From positions 271,454 to 335,453 of the forward strand of contig NZ_WJIB01000008.1 of assembly GCF_019400745.1 (NCBI RefSeq): 64,000 bases of DNA, in the 5' to 3' direction. Each line of letters opens with the position of its first letter. Positions within the stretch are counted from its first letter, which is position 1. Below, one piece after another: positions 24,519 through 33,409 of this stretch. The translations under genes and the position numbers were made by a program. The notes beneath the pieces were generated by a model, which did no database searches, was not told where the DNA came from, and saw only the letters and a program-made list of their open reading frames with translations. Source of the stretch: Cohnella sp. CFH 77786. Its GTDB lineage: Bacteria > Bacillota > Bacilli > Paenibacillales > Paenibacillaceae.

Positions 24519-25765
24519 GGCGAGACAGCTTCCTTCTGCCTGGTCATCTGAAGCAGGAACCGGATGTTTTCCAGCGCGCGGAGCCTTTCCCGGTGCACCT
24601 CCCGCTCCAATTGCCGGCCGATCTGCTCCTTGTTCCGCTCCATCATGACGGCTTTCCGAACGCACTCGTTGACGATTTGTTCATAGGTCATCCGTTTGAA
24701 ATCGAGAATGCAATCCTCCTGCTTCAGCCGTTTGCCCACGAGCCCGTGAAACTTGTTTCCGGTCGCGATGCAAATCGTCGGCACTTGCTGCGTCATGCCG
24801 GCAATGGCGGCATGCATCCGGCTCGCGATCAACACGCGGCAGCGGGAGATGAGAAACTTGAGCTGGTCCGAAGGCAAATCTTCCTCCAGAAGTTTCACCT
24901 TCCCGCGAGCCTCGGGAGAAAGGAGGGACATCATCTCCCTCGCGGCCGACCGGTCGTCTTGATAGGGCCGGATCACATGAGGGATCGTGATGATGTGGTA
25001 GCCGTGCTCGACCGTTAAATGTTCGGCGATTTCGGCCATGCACTCGATGTAGGACTTCGTCATGCTGGAGGCCGCCCACGATTTCATCAACGAGCTGACG
25101 GACAGCCCGATCGTCGGATGCCGGGTCATCCATTCCAGATGCGCACGGAGACCGGCATCGTCAACCGGGCGGCTTCGTTGCAGAAGGGCCATATCTCCCG
25201 TCCGGATCACGTTCCCGATCCCGATCGACTCGCAATAGGCAGAGGAAATATCTTCCCTGGCCGCCAGCTTATCCACGCGTTTCAGAACATACCGGGCAAG
25301 CGCCCTGCCGAGCGGGCTCTTGAACGGACCCAGCGTCTGGGCGCATACGAATACCGGAATCCGGTTGCGGATGCCGATCTGAAGCGGCAGCAGCCTCCTG
25401 AGAAGCTGAAACAATCCATAATCTTCCGTCAGGCTGTCCCCGTTGAGATCGACGATCGCATCGTAGGATTGGAAAGCCTTATCGTAGGGCGTCTTGAACC
25501 CCAGCAGGCTCATGGCAAGCAAAAGCAGCTCCTTCGCATAATGCCGCTTCCGAATGTTCGGCGCCATCCAAGGAAGCCTGTCGACTTTGATTCCGTCGTA
25601 TCGCTCGTACATCGCTTTATCCGAGGCATAGAACTTCGAGGAGAGAACCGTGATCTCATAGGGACCGGGAAATTGCTCTTTCAACCCTTGATGCAAGCCG
25701 ATGACCATACCCATGCATCCTTTATTGAACGTCAGAGGCTCTCCGGAAACGAGAATCCGAATCAT
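24515..25765 (-). CDS. Polysaccharide pyruvyl transferase family protein
   Basis: 416 residues. It begins IRILVSGEPLTFNKGCMGMV, a CsaB/WcaK-like nucleotide-binding start, and contains DLNGDSLTEDYG, VCAQTLGPFKSP, TIGLSVSS and the C-terminal SRMHAAIAGM motif that defines the PS_pyruv_trans family. These enzymes transfer the enolpyruvyl group of PEP to a sugar as a ketal. In Bacillus anthracis and Paenibacillus the homologue CsaB pyruvylates ManNAc in the secondary cell-wall polymer to which SLH domains bind. An AGGAG site precedes ATG 25765. Its neighbour TagA-type GT26 supports a ManNAc substrate, by inference. Confidence 0.88.
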   Translation of the reverse strand: MIRILVSGEPLTFNKGCMGMVIGLHQGLKEQFPGPYEITVLSSKFYASDKAMYERYDGIKVDRLPWMAPNIRKRHYAKELLLLAMSLLGFKTPYDKAFQSYDAIVDLNGDSLTEDYGLFQLLRRLLPLQIGIRNRIPVFVCAQTLGPFKSPLGRALARYVLKRVDKLAAREDISSAYCESIGIGNVIRTGDMALLQRSRPVDDAGLRAHLEWMTRHPTIGLSVSSLMKSWAASSMTKSYIECMAEIAEHLTVEHGYHIITIPHVIRPYQDDRSAAREMMSLLSPEARGKVKLLEEDLPSDQLKFLISRCRVLIASRMHAAIAGMTQQVPTICIATGNKFHGLVGKRLKQEDCILDFKRMTYEQIVNECVRKAVMMERNKEQIGRQLEREVHRERLRALENIRFLLQMTRQKEAVSP

Positions 25766-25775
25766 CACCCATCTC

Positions 25776-26540
25776 CTATCCTTCCGGTCTGGAAATCTCT
25801 TTCAAAAACATCAGCAAGAACTTGCTGTCGTTGATCACGTAACGCCGGAACATCCGCTTGGGATCCATGATCAGCCGGTAAAACCACTCGAGATTCGCTT
25901 TCTGCAGCAGCAAGGGAGCCCTCTTCTGAACGCCGGCAATATAGTCGATCGCTCCGCCGACCCCCATCATCACGTTCACGTTCAATTCGTTTTTATGCTT
26001 GAATATCCATAGCTCTTGCTTGGGAGCACCCAGAGCGACCAGCAAAATGTGCGGCTGCGCGCGGTTGATGTTATCGACGATGATCCGGTTTCGCTCCGGG
26101 CTTTCCAACTCGGAAGGGGAAGGAGAATGGTATCCCGCGATAAGGGCTTCCCCCCATAACTCCCGTACTTTCCTGAGAGCGGTCTCCACCACGCCCGGCT
26201 GACAACCCAGAATGTACACGCTCGTTTGCTTCTCCCGGCTTCGCCTCAGAATCTCAACCGTTAAATCCGCGCCGGTCACCCGTTCCGCGATCGGGGGAAC
26301 CCCCTTTTTCCACTTGGAGGTCAGCACGATCGGGAAACCGTCGGCTACTTTGTAGTCCGATTCGGTCAACGCTTGTTCGAAAAGCGGATTCCGACTCGCG
26401 ATGACCAGATGGTCGACATTGACGGTATGAAAAACTTTTTTCTCCGATCTCCTTACGGTGTCGTAAACGAGAGCCAGCGTTTCGTCCCGGGTCGAGGTTA
26501 AGAAGTCGATTGCGTAAAGGTTGCAGAGCGCATTCCTCAT
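25776..26540 (-). CDS. WecG/TagA/CpsF (GT26) glycosyltransferase
   Basis: 254 residues, the usual length. Family motifs are HTVNVDHLVIASRNP, KVADGFPIVLTSK with the conserved Asp, ERVTGADL, YILGCQPGVVE, LLVALGAPKQELWI and MGVGGAIDYIAG. TagA enzymes transfer ManNAc from UDP-ManNAc to a lipid-linked GlcNAc in wall teichoic acid or secondary cell-wall polymer synthesis; WecG transfers ManNAcA. It overlaps the wzy-like gene by 4 bp and precedes a CsaB-like pyruvyl transferase. The TagA-CsaB pair makes pyruvylated ManNAc-GlcNAc polymer in Paenibacillus alvei, which is the best available model. Confidence 0.92.
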   Translation of the reverse strand: MRNALCNLYAIDFLTSTRDETLALVYDTVRRSEKKVFHTVNVDHLVIASRNPLFEQALTESDYKVADGFPIVLTSKWKKGVPPIAERVTGADLTVEILRRSREKQTSVYILGCQPGVVETALRKVRELWGEALIAGYHSPSPSELESPERNRIIVDNINRAQPHILLVALGAPKQELWIFKHKNELNVNVMMGVGGAIDYIAGVQKRAPLLLQKANLEWFYRLIMDPKRMFRRYVINDSKFLLMFLKEISRPEG

Positions 26541-28024
26541 GCCCTCTCTCCTTCCCTGTTCACCAAATTCACGGCGAGACCGGCCGACAGCATGAAGAGT
26601 ACGTTGGCATGCGGAGTAAACGCGTTTTCTTGAAAAATCGAGCCGATGAACAAGCTGAAAGCGGCAGCGCTCATCATATACGCGAAAGCCCTTTGGAGCG
26701 GATCGGATACCCTTCCCGCCTTCTTGTATAAAGAAAAGCTCACGCCCATGAAAAACAAAGTCATCAGAAGCAAACCGGGAATTCCCAGTTGATAGGTCAT
26801 GCTCGCGAGCGCGCTTTCGCCACCCGAACCGAGCCAGTCGACCCCGGAGCCTCCGAGTACCCTCGAATAGTTCCCTCCCACGCCGATTCCATTGCCGAGC
26901 GGGTAATCGAATACATTCGAGAACACGGAGGCGATGGCGACGAAATGATTATCCGCGGAACCCGAAATGAAGCTTTTCGTCCCTCTGTAGGCAAGGAAAA
27001 CGAGAAAGGCGGCAACTCCGCATGTTTTCCAATACGCCTTGTCTGGAAACCGGAGGAAGACCACCGTGGCGCAGCATGTGATCGCGAATGCGAGAATGCC
27101 GCCCTTGCCGAACGTAAGGAGGAAAGCTCCCGCATTGAAGACGAGCAGTGCCGCCAGCAGCGGTTTTTTGGAAGCGGACATCCACGTTTTCACAAACAGC
27201 AGGCTTGCGGGAATCACGTAGAAATAGCTCAGATTCACCGGTTCCATGTAGAAGGACACTAATCTCCGCGGCTGGAAATGCCCCAGCACGGTATACCACA
27301 TGAGCGGCAGGCCGTTCCGAACCAGTTCGTGATACCGCTCGCCGGTCTTCTCCATATAAAGCCGGCTTACGTGAAAAACTTCTTCCCAGAAACGGTTGGT
27401 GAAGAACGTCAGCTCAATCAGGCCGAAGAACGATAAGGCGCACATGGCGGCCGTCAGGAAGTAAAAATAGTGCTTGAAGTTCCCCGGCCTCAGGTCGACG
27501 ATTCTGCCGATCCCGTACAAGACAAACAGCATGACGAAGTTTCTTATGTACGCTAAGGAAACATTGAGCGGGGCATCCGTCAGGACAAAGCTCACGAGGA
27601 CCCACCCTAAAAAAAACAAGATTACCCATTCGTGCATGGCGATTCCGGATAAAGAAAGCTTCACCGCGTTTCCTTTTTTGAGGAGGAGAAACGCGAACGC
27701 GATTCCCGACACAAGCTCCTTGGTCAGCAGAAGCAGCAATTCATTCACGCTATGTTCGGAATGGACCCAGTTGCCTCCGACTCCGATCACGAAATATTGA
27801 ACCATGACGACGAAAATGAGGAGCAAGACGTTCAAGAAGGGGTAGTTGAGGGAGAACGTAAACGTACAGCAAAGAACCATGACCGCGAACGAAACGATGC
27901 CCAGATAAACAAGGGAACTCGATAAAGCCTGCGACAGGAGCAGCAAGGACATCAGCGCCATGGCCGAGAAGACGAAGATGACCATCGCGTGATGACCGGA
28001 ACCCGTTTGCAGCCGGTGTTCCAA
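26537..28024 (-). CDS. O-antigen ligase/Wzy-type polysaccharide polymerase
   Basis: About 495 residues with roughly 11-12 membrane helices (MVIFVFSAMALMSLLLLSQA at the N-terminus) and one large extracytoplasmic loop at about residues 210-270 (NRFWEEVFHVSRLY to HFQPRRLV), the Wzy_C/O-antigen ligase architecture. The sequence FTFSLNYPFLNVLLLIFVVM and the GNGIGVGGNYSRVLGG segment fit the family. TTG at 28024 was chosen because GGAGGAATAAGGGA lies directly upstream; a longer frame to 28096 would overlap the kinase gene. It probably polymerises the exported repeat units. Confidence 0.85.
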   Translation of the reverse strand: MEHRLQTGSGHHAMVIFVFSAMALMSLLLLSQALSSSLVYLGIVSFAVMVLCCTFTFSLNYPFLNVLLLIFVVMVQYFVIGVGGNWVHSEHSVNELLLLLTKELVSGIAFAFLLLKKGNAVKLSLSGIAMHEWVILFFLGWVLVSFVLTDAPLNVSLAYIRNFVMLFVLYGIGRIVDLRPGNFKHYFYFLTAAMCALSFFGLIELTFFTNRFWEEVFHVSRLYMEKTGERYHELVRNGLPLMWYTVLGHFQPRRLVSFYMEPVNLSYFYVIPASLLFVKTWMSASKKPLLAALLVFNAGAFLLTFGKGGILAFAITCCATVVFLRFPDKAYWKTCGVAAFLVFLAYRGTKSFISGSADNHFVAIASVFSNVFDYPLGNGIGVGGNYSRVLGGSGVDWLGSGGESALASMTYQLGIPGLLLMTLFFMGVSFSLYKKAGRVSDPLQRAFAYMMSAAAFSLFIGSIFQENAFTPHANVLFMLSAGLAVNLVNREGERA

Positions 28025-28028
28025 TCCC

Positions 28029-28739
28029 TTATTCCTCCGCGCCGTAATATTCGTAATAGTAGTTGTTCGGATCGCGCTTCTTGTCGTTGATGACAACGCC
28101 GAGAATTTTCGACTTTACGTAATCCAAGCTGTTTTTCGCCTTCAAGGCGGTTTGTTGTTTCGTTTTCTCCGCGCGGACGACAAGGACAACCCCGTCGCAA
28201 TACGAGGAAATGATGATGCCGTCCGGCACGACGAGCAGAGGCGGGGTATCGATAAAAAGGTAATCGAAGTGGTTCAGCAACTCTTTGATGAGGTCTCGCA
28301 TCTTATTGGAGCCGGCGATTTCCGAAGGATTCGGCGGTATGGGACCTGAAGTCAGGACGGAGAGACGATCGACAAACGTGGGATGGATGGCTTCGTTCCA
28401 CTCTTTCTGGCCGGACACGACGCTGGACACGCCGACGCGGTTGGAAAGATGGAACAGATGGTGCAAGCTCGGCTTGCGCAAATCGCAATCGATCAGCAGG
28501 ACTTTCTTGCCATCTTGCGCGTAGGCCACGGCCAGATTGGAGATCGTCGTCGTTTTGCCGTCCCCGGCTTGGGAAGAAGTCACCATGATGACGCGGTTCT
28601 GATTGTCGATCGAGGTGAACTGGATATTGGTGCGCAGCGTGCGGTAAGCCTTCGAGATCGGGGAAGTCGGGTTCGCATGCGTAATCAGCCGATTCCCGCT
28701 CCCAGCCGATCTTGACCTGCGCTTATTTCGCCTCAACAT
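28029..28739 (-). CDS. CpsD/CapB-type bacterial tyrosine kinase
   Basis: About 236 residues. It has Walker A SSQAGDGKTT, Walker A' VLLIDCDLRKP, Walker B YLFIDTPP and a C-terminal Tyr cluster NNYYYEYYG for autophosphorylation. This is the cytoplasmic kinase half of the split Gram-positive BY-kinase system; it needs the Wzz-type membrane activator encoded just upstream (17-bp overlap). Phosphorylation cycles control polymer length and export and are reversed by the CpsB-type phosphatase of the same operon. ATG 28739 was chosen; GTG 28751 is an alternative. Confidence 0.93.
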   Translation of the reverse strand: MLRRNKRRSRSAGSGNRLITHANPTSPISKAYRTLRTNIQFTSIDNQNRVIMVTSSQAGDGKTTTISNLAVAYAQDGKKVLLIDCDLRKPSLHHLFHLSNRVGVSSVVSGQKEWNEAIHPTFVDRLSVLTSGPIPPNPSEIAGSNKMRDLIKELLNHFDYLFIDTPPLLVVPDGIIISSYCDGVVLVVRAEKTKQQTALKAKNSLDYVKSKILGVVINDKKRDPNNYYYEYYGAEE

Positions 28740-29478
28740 AGGATTTTTCACCTGCCAGCAGGGATGGTTTGGGCGTCACGTATAGGTTGGACTTCGGATC
28801 CCCTTCGCGTATTCGGCCGATGACGGCCAAGGTCGGCAGCTTCAGCACTTGCTCGACTTGCGCTTCATCCGCAATGGAATCATTCAGATAATCCAAGAGC
28901 CAGATGAGGCCCACACCGAAAATCAAAGAGATGACCAAGCTGATGGATACGTTCAGGAACAGATTGGGCGATATGGGGCCTTTGTCGCCGTCGACCTTCG
29001 CTTCGTTCAAAATCGTCACGTTATCGACGTTCATGATTTTCGGAATTTCTTCTTTGAACACGGTGGAAATGGTATTCGCCAATCGGGCGGCCTTGACGTA
29101 GGAATCTTCCACGACGGACAACGTCATCACTTGCGAATCGTTTGCCGAACTGACGGTTACGCTGTCGATCAACTCGTCGGCCGTCACCCCGAGATTCGGG
29201 AATCGGCTGGCGACTTTCTCCATGATCGCGGTCGATTTAATGATTTCCTTATAGGAATTGATCAACATGACGTTCGTATTGACCGAGTTCCAGTCGATCG
29301 TTTGAATTCCGTCTCCGTAAGCGCGGGATTGGTTCACGATCAGCTTCGTCGAGGCTTCATAGGACGGAGAAATCAACAGCGCGGTGCAAATGCCCGTTCC
29401 GGCCGTCGCGATCGCGACGATTCCAAGCAGCAGCCCTAGTTTGTTTCTTATCAAATCCAGGTAGTGTTTTAATTCCAC
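28723..29478 (-). CDS. Wzz/CapA-type chain-length determinant and kinase activator
   Basis: 251 residues with two membrane helices (LGLLLGIVAIATAGTGICTA near the N-terminus and VSISLVISLIFGVGLIWLL near residue 185) around an extracellular segment, then a cytoplasmic tail that activates CpsD. The conserved PSYEASTKLIV segment and a Pro-rich turn before helix 2 (GPISPNLFLNV) are typical. The GTG start follows AGGAGGGT at 5 nt. It lies between the LCP and kinase genes. Confidence 0.92.
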   Translation of the reverse strand: MELKHYLDLIRNKLGLLLGIVAIATAGTGICTALLISPSYEASTKLIVNQSRAYGDGIQTIDWNSVNTNVMLINSYKEIIKSTAIMEKVASRFPNLGVTADELIDSVTVSSANDSQVMTLSVVEDSYVKAARLANTISTVFKEEIPKIMNVDNVTILNEAKVDGDKGPISPNLFLNVSISLVISLIFGVGLIWLLDYLNDSIADEAQVEQVLKLPTLAVIGRIREGDPKSNLYVTPKPSLLAGEKSYVEAK

Positions 29479-29492
29479 CCGTTACCCTCCTG

Positions 29493-30431
29493 TCATGAAG
29501 ATGAAGATTCGATCAATAACCGCTTGATTTCGTCATGGATTCGTTCGCGCTCCTGATCGCTCACCAGAAAGTAATACACGCCGTTGATCATCGTTCCGCG
29601 GCCTTTGATTTCGGTGCTTTCGATTTCGGAAATCCGGGTTCGGTACTTCATGATCAAATCTTGCATTTGATCGAACGTGAGGTTGGTTCGGACATGATTC
29701 TCGACGTTTTTCAGCAAGTCAGGCAGCTGCCATAGGCGATCCCACTGTTTGGCCCGGCGGAGGACATCGGCCACGATTTGCCTCTGCCGCTCGTTGCGGC
29801 CGAAATCGCCGCGGGGATCGTCATAACGCATCCGGGAATACTTCAGCGCCTGTTCCCCGTTGAGATGCTGCCTTCCTTCCGGGAAGAAGAATCCCTCATA
29901 GGAGAACGGGAACTGATTGTCGACTTCTACTCCCTCCAGGTCGTCGATCACGGTCTTGAACCCTTCCATGTTCACTTCCACGTAATAATCGATCGGCATG
30001 TCCAGGAAATGCTCCACCGTCTCCATCGACCCTTCGATCCCGTCGTAAGCGTAAGCATGGTTGATTTTGTCCTGCCTGCCTATGCTGGCGATTTCGGTTC
30101 TCGTATCTCGGGGAATATTGAACATCAGTACCTTCTCCAGCTTCGGATTCACGGTCACGATCAGAATCGTATCGGAGCGTCCCCTGTCCCCCCGCCGTTC
30201 ATCCACGCCAAGCAGCATCACCGTAAACGGACTTAGCCGGCCCGTGTCGATCTTCTCCGGCAAACTCTGCACTTCTTTATCCTGGCTCCTATACTTCGGT
30301 TTGTCGGGAAGAGGCGCATATACTTGCTTCGCCGTATGCTTTAAGGAGAAATAGGAGTATCCTCCAAGACCGGCCATCCCCAGCAGGAGCAAAGCCGCCA
30401 AACCGGCGCTAATCCAAACCCATTTTTTCAT
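29493..30431 (-). CDS. LytR-CpsA-Psr (LCP) family glycopolymer ligase
   Basis: 312 residues with one N-terminal membrane helix (WISAGLAALLLLGMAGLGGY) and an extracellular LCP domain: VMLLGVDERRGDRGRSDTILIV, MFNIPRDTRTEI, KINHAYAYDG and a C-terminal RMRYDDPRGDFGRNERQRQIV with the Arg residues that bind the pyrophosphate of the lipid carrier. LCP enzymes attach teichoic acids, capsule or secondary wall polymers to peptidoglycan. Its presence argues that the product of this operon is linked to the cell wall rather than only released. Confidence 0.95.
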   Translation of the reverse strand: MKKWVWISAGLAALLLLGMAGLGGYSYFSLKHTAKQVYAPLPDKPKYRSQDKEVQSLPEKIDTGRLSPFTVMLLGVDERRGDRGRSDTILIVTVNPKLEKVLMFNIPRDTRTEIASIGRQDKINHAYAYDGIEGSMETVEHFLDMPIDYYVEVNMEGFKTVIDDLEGVEVDNQFPFSYEGFFFPEGRQHLNGEQALKYSRMRYDDPRGDFGRNERQRQIVADVLRRAKQWDRLWQLPDLLKNVENHVRTNLTFDQMQDLIMKYRTRISEIESTEIKGRGTMINGVYYFLVSDQERERIHDEIKRLLIESSSS

Positions 30432-30471
30432 GACGGTTAACCCTCTCCACTGGTCGATCCGGGAATGCCTT

Positions 30472-31236
30472 TCAGGAAAAAATCCGCCATTTCCGATTTC
30501 CGCGGCGAGCGGAAGCTGTTTCCCGGATCGGCAAGTTATGCAGCAATCTGTCCGCGTTCTCCTTCAGCGACTCCGCGAATCCCTTGCCGATTTCCTCCGC
30601 GGCGGATTGGTAAGCGGCTTTCAAATCGCAGCCGCGCCGCTCCGGATGATGGGCGTCCGAAGCCATCAGATGTATCGAACCGTCACGGCACATGCGCAGC
30701 GCGGTTCGTTTGACCAGGGGGCCGAATTTTCCCCGAAGCGAATGGCCGGTCACTTGACCAAGCGCTCCGCATTCCGTCATGGCCGCTAGCCGATCGGGAT
30801 GAACGATGAAATCCGGATGCCGCTCGGGATGCGCGATGACGGGAACCAGACCGCGGATCTTCAGTTCATGGAACAACTCCCGCAGCTCGCTTGGATTCGA
30901 ATCGGCGGAAAGCTCGATCAGCATATACCGGGTGGAAGCCAGCGTCAGCAGCTCGCCGGCGTCCCATTCGTCGATCAACCGTTTCGTAACGCGAATCTCG
31001 AGTCCGGGCAGCACTTGAAGGGAAAGTCCGGCTTCCCGGATTCGCGCATTCGCGGCTTCCACCGTTTCAATAACCCGCGTTGCGGATTGCAAATCATGCC
31101 CGTTCCGGTGATGAGGCGTCGCGATGACGGCCGTCACGCCTTGCTCCGCCGCTTGTTTCGCCAAGGCGAGAGATTCCTCCGGCGTTGCCGCTCCGTCGTC
31201 CAATCCGGGAAGCAGATGGCAGTGAATATCGATCAT
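30472..31236 (-). CDS. CpsB/CapC-type PHP-domain protein tyrosine phosphatase
   Basis: 254 residues. The metal-binding PHP motifs are visible: MIDIHCHLLPGLDDG at the start, VIATPHH, LPGLEIR, PVIAHPERH and SDAHH. This manganese-dependent phosphatase removes phosphate from CpsD-type kinases. ATG 31236 was chosen because GGAGAG precedes it and the motif MIDIHCH is the family N-terminus. It is the first gene of the polysaccharide operon; the promoter should lie between 31237 and 31336. Confidence 0.93.
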   Translation of the reverse strand: MIDIHCHLLPGLDDGAATPEESLALAKQAAEQGVTAVIATPHHRNGHDLQSATRVIETVEAANARIREAGLSLQVLPGLEIRVTKRLIDEWDAGELLTLASTRYMLIELSADSNPSELRELFHELKIRGLVPVIAHPERHPDFIVHPDRLAAMTECGALGQVTGHSLRGKFGPLVKRTALRMCRDGSIHLMASDAHHPERRGCDLKAAYQSAAEEIGKGFAESLKENADRLLHNLPIRETASARRGNRKWRIFS

Positions 31237-31336
31237 GGTCTCTCCGGTCACTCCAATCGAACGTCTGATACAATATGTATCAAACATTCTTGTGGTTTAT
31301 GCTTCTTTTGTAGCTTGCAAATCGATTTGATGGACG

Positions 31337-31364
31337 AAGAGCCGGCCTTCGCCGGCCGGCTCTT
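31337..31364 (-). terminator. Hairpin after the lolA-like gene
   Basis: A perfect 11-bp stem AAGAGCCGGCC / GGCCGGCTCTT lies 9 bp past the stop at 31373. On the minus strand it is followed by CGTCCATC with few T residues. It separates the lolA-like gene from the polysaccharide operon. Confidence 0.7.
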
Positions 31365-31372
31365 CCCTGTTC

Positions 31373-32464
31373 CTATTTACCCGTAGACTCAACCATGGAT
31401 TGCGCCACCCGGACCATGTCTTCCTGCGGCAAATCCGCCGTCGTGAGCCGGTATTCGACCCCGTCGTAGCTCCAGGTCAACGTCTGCGTCCCGTCGCCGG
31501 AGAGCAGCCCGACCGTGAACCCGAGATCCAGCACGATGCCTTCGCTGGCCGAAGCCGCTTGCGCTTTGGCGACCCGCTCCGTAATCGTGAAGTCGTACGT
31601 GCCGGTGTAGCGGATCATGACGCCCATCGTATCCCCGAGCTGCACGTCCTTCTGGTCGACGTACGTGACGCCTTGAGGCAGAGCATCGGGATCCGGCTCG
31701 ATCACGGCAGGCAATTCCCCGGCGTCTGGAGCCGGAGCGGCCGCGCCTTCGTCTTTCGGAGCGGCGGAAGCTTCCCCCGTCTCGTCCTTGCCGGCTTGAG
31801 GCGAATCGGAGCCGGTCGTTTGCCCCATGTTGCTGGCCATATCGAACGCTTTGCCGTCGAATTTCTTTCCGAAATCGAAGCTGTCGAAATTGACCTCGAC
31901 CATCAGATTGTTGTTCGTGTCCGTGACCTGGACTTGCTTCGGCGCGTAGTTGTCCTTGGCGAGCCAGATCTTCTGCCGGGCGAACGAACCGTTCTGGTAA
32001 TTGCCGGCCATGACATCGAACACGTAGGCATCCTTATCCTTCGTGAATTGCCGCGAATTGTCCACCTTGATGCTCTGCACGAGCGTCTGGTACAGGTAGA
32101 CCTGGCCTTGGTTGTCCGGCCAGTCGCTCTGGAACCGGTAGCTCTTGTTCAAGCTCGGCGTCAGGACGAACACGCCGTCGTCGTTGCGGAGCACGATCTG
32201 GGTAATGTCGCGTTTCTCGTTCGTGAGCGCGATCCGGTAAAACTTCGGCTTCTGGTACCACACTTCCACCTTGTAGTTCAGCGGCTGCTGCCCGGTATGC
32301 AGGGTCATCGTGCCGCTGGCTTGGTAGCTTTCCATTTTGTCCATCACTTTGTCCAGGTCCTTGACGATCGAAGTCGCGTCTTTGCTCCCGCATCCGGACA
32401 GGATAGCGGTCAACGCCAAGACAACGGCAACGATCCATGGGATCCGTCGACGCATTCGCTCCAC
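31373..32464 (-). CDS. LolA/YdcC-like lipoprotein
   Basis: 363 residues. The signal peptide ends in the lipobox LSGC (Cys25), so it is a membrane-anchored lipoprotein. Residues 30-210 show the LolA-like half-barrel pattern (SYQASGTMTLHTGQQPLNYKV, YRIALTNEKRDITQIVLRNDDG, IWLAKDNYAPKQVQVTD). A Pro/Ala/Glu-rich linker (about 225-255) leads to a C-terminal DUF4367-like domain. B. subtilis YdcC, next to alr, is the counterpart and is linked to sporulation. Here it is separated from alr by the polysaccharide block, and the genes normally upstream (acpS and a NAD(P)H-hydrate enzyme) are absent from this strand. Confidence 0.85.
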   Translation of the reverse strand: MERMRRRIPWIVAVVLALTAILSGCGSKDATSIVKDLDKVMDKMESYQASGTMTLHTGQQPLNYKVEVWYQKPKFYRIALTNEKRDITQIVLRNDDGVFVLTPSLNKSYRFQSDWPDNQGQVYLYQTLVQSIKVDNSRQFTKDKDAYVFDVMAGNYQNGSFARQKIWLAKDNYAPKQVQVTDTNNNLMVEVNFDSFDFGKKFDGKAFDMASNMGQTTGSDSPQAGKDETGEASAAPKDEGAAAPAPDAGELPAVIEPDPDALPQGVTYVDQKDVQLGDTMGVMIRYTGTYDFTITERVAKAQAASASEGIVLDLGFTVGLLSGDGTQTLTWSYDGVEYRLTTADLPQEDMVRVAQSMVESTGK

Positions 32465-32678
32465 CCCTCATCACATTGGTTAATCCATGGTTCATGTCTA
32501 TGAGGGGACTTGGCCGATTATGCAGACTAGCATGACGAGCCTGACAAGCACGGCAAACCCGGGCCGAAGGGCGGATAGACCGACCCGGAGCAATTAAGGA
32601 TGGCGCGAACTTCGCCGCCTGGTATATTCTTGTAACAGGAAATCCGCAGGTTGTTCTGCGGCAGGAGGCTCTCATCCC

Positions 32679-33395
32679 ATGACCATCAAAGTGCTCATCG
32701 CGGACGACAACTCGTTCATTCGGGAGGGCATGAAAATCATCCTGTCCAGCTTCGGGGATTTCGAGGTGTCCGGCACGGTCTGTGACGGAGCGGAAGCGGT
32801 GGCGTTCTGCGAGAACAATGAGGTCGACGTGGCGCTGCTGGACGTGCGGATGCCGAACATGAACGGCGTCGAGGCGGCTCGCCTGCTGATGGAGCGTACG
32901 AAGGTCAAGCCGCTCATCCTCACCACCTTCGACGACGACGAATTCGTTTTGGAAGCCGTCAAAGCCGGGGTGAAGGGCTATTTGCTCAAAAACAACGATC
33001 CCGAAAGGATCCGCGACGCCATCAAGAGCGTGTACAACGACCATCACGTGCTGCAGGACGTCGTGCTGGACAAAATCAAATCGAATCTCCTGGCCGGCGG
33101 ATCCAAACCGCCGGAGACGGCAGCGGCCGAGCCGCCTGCCCGATCGGCCTCCGAGCCCGTCCGTTCCGTCATGTCCGGGAAGATCGACCGGAGCTTGTTC
33201 ACGGAGCGAGAGCTCGAGGTCATGGCGCAAATCGCGAGAGGGCTGTCCAACAAGGAAATTTCGAAGAAGCTGTTCCTCTCCGAAGGGACGACCGCCAACT
33301 ACATTACTTCCATCCTGAACAAGACGGGCCTCGAGCACCGCACGCAAATCGCGATCTATTATTTGACGGGCGAAGTGCCGACGTCCGAAGAATAG
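32679..33395 (+). CDS. NarL/LuxR family response regulator
   Basis: 238 residues. The receiver domain has acidic Asp9/Asp10, phosphoacceptor Asp55 (VALLDVRMPN) and Lys in GYLLKNND. A Pro/Ala-rich linker leads to a C-terminal GerE helix-turn-helix (FTERELEVMAQIARGLSNKEISKKL). AGGAGG lies 12 nt ahead of the ATG. The cognate kinase starts 15 bp downstream. It probably regulates the ABC exporter genes that follow. Confidence 0.94.
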   Translation: MTIKVLIADDNSFIREGMKIILSSFGDFEVSGTVCDGAEAVAFCENNEVDVALLDVRMPNMNGVEAARLLMERTKVKPLILTTFDDDEFVLEAVKAGVKGYLLKNNDPERIRDAIKSVYNDHHVLQDVVLDKIKSNLLAGGSKPPETAAAEPPARSASEPVRSVMSGKIDRSLFTERELEVMAQIARGLSNKEISKKLFLSEGTTANYITSILNKTGLEHRTQIAIYYLTGEVPTSEE

Positions 33396-33409
33396 GAGCG
33401 GAAAGGCGC

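Noticed and set aside
32034..33347. Minus-strand frame of 437 codons running through the response regulator
   Set aside because: It covers the response regulator antisense and part of lolA out of frame; no coherent protein.
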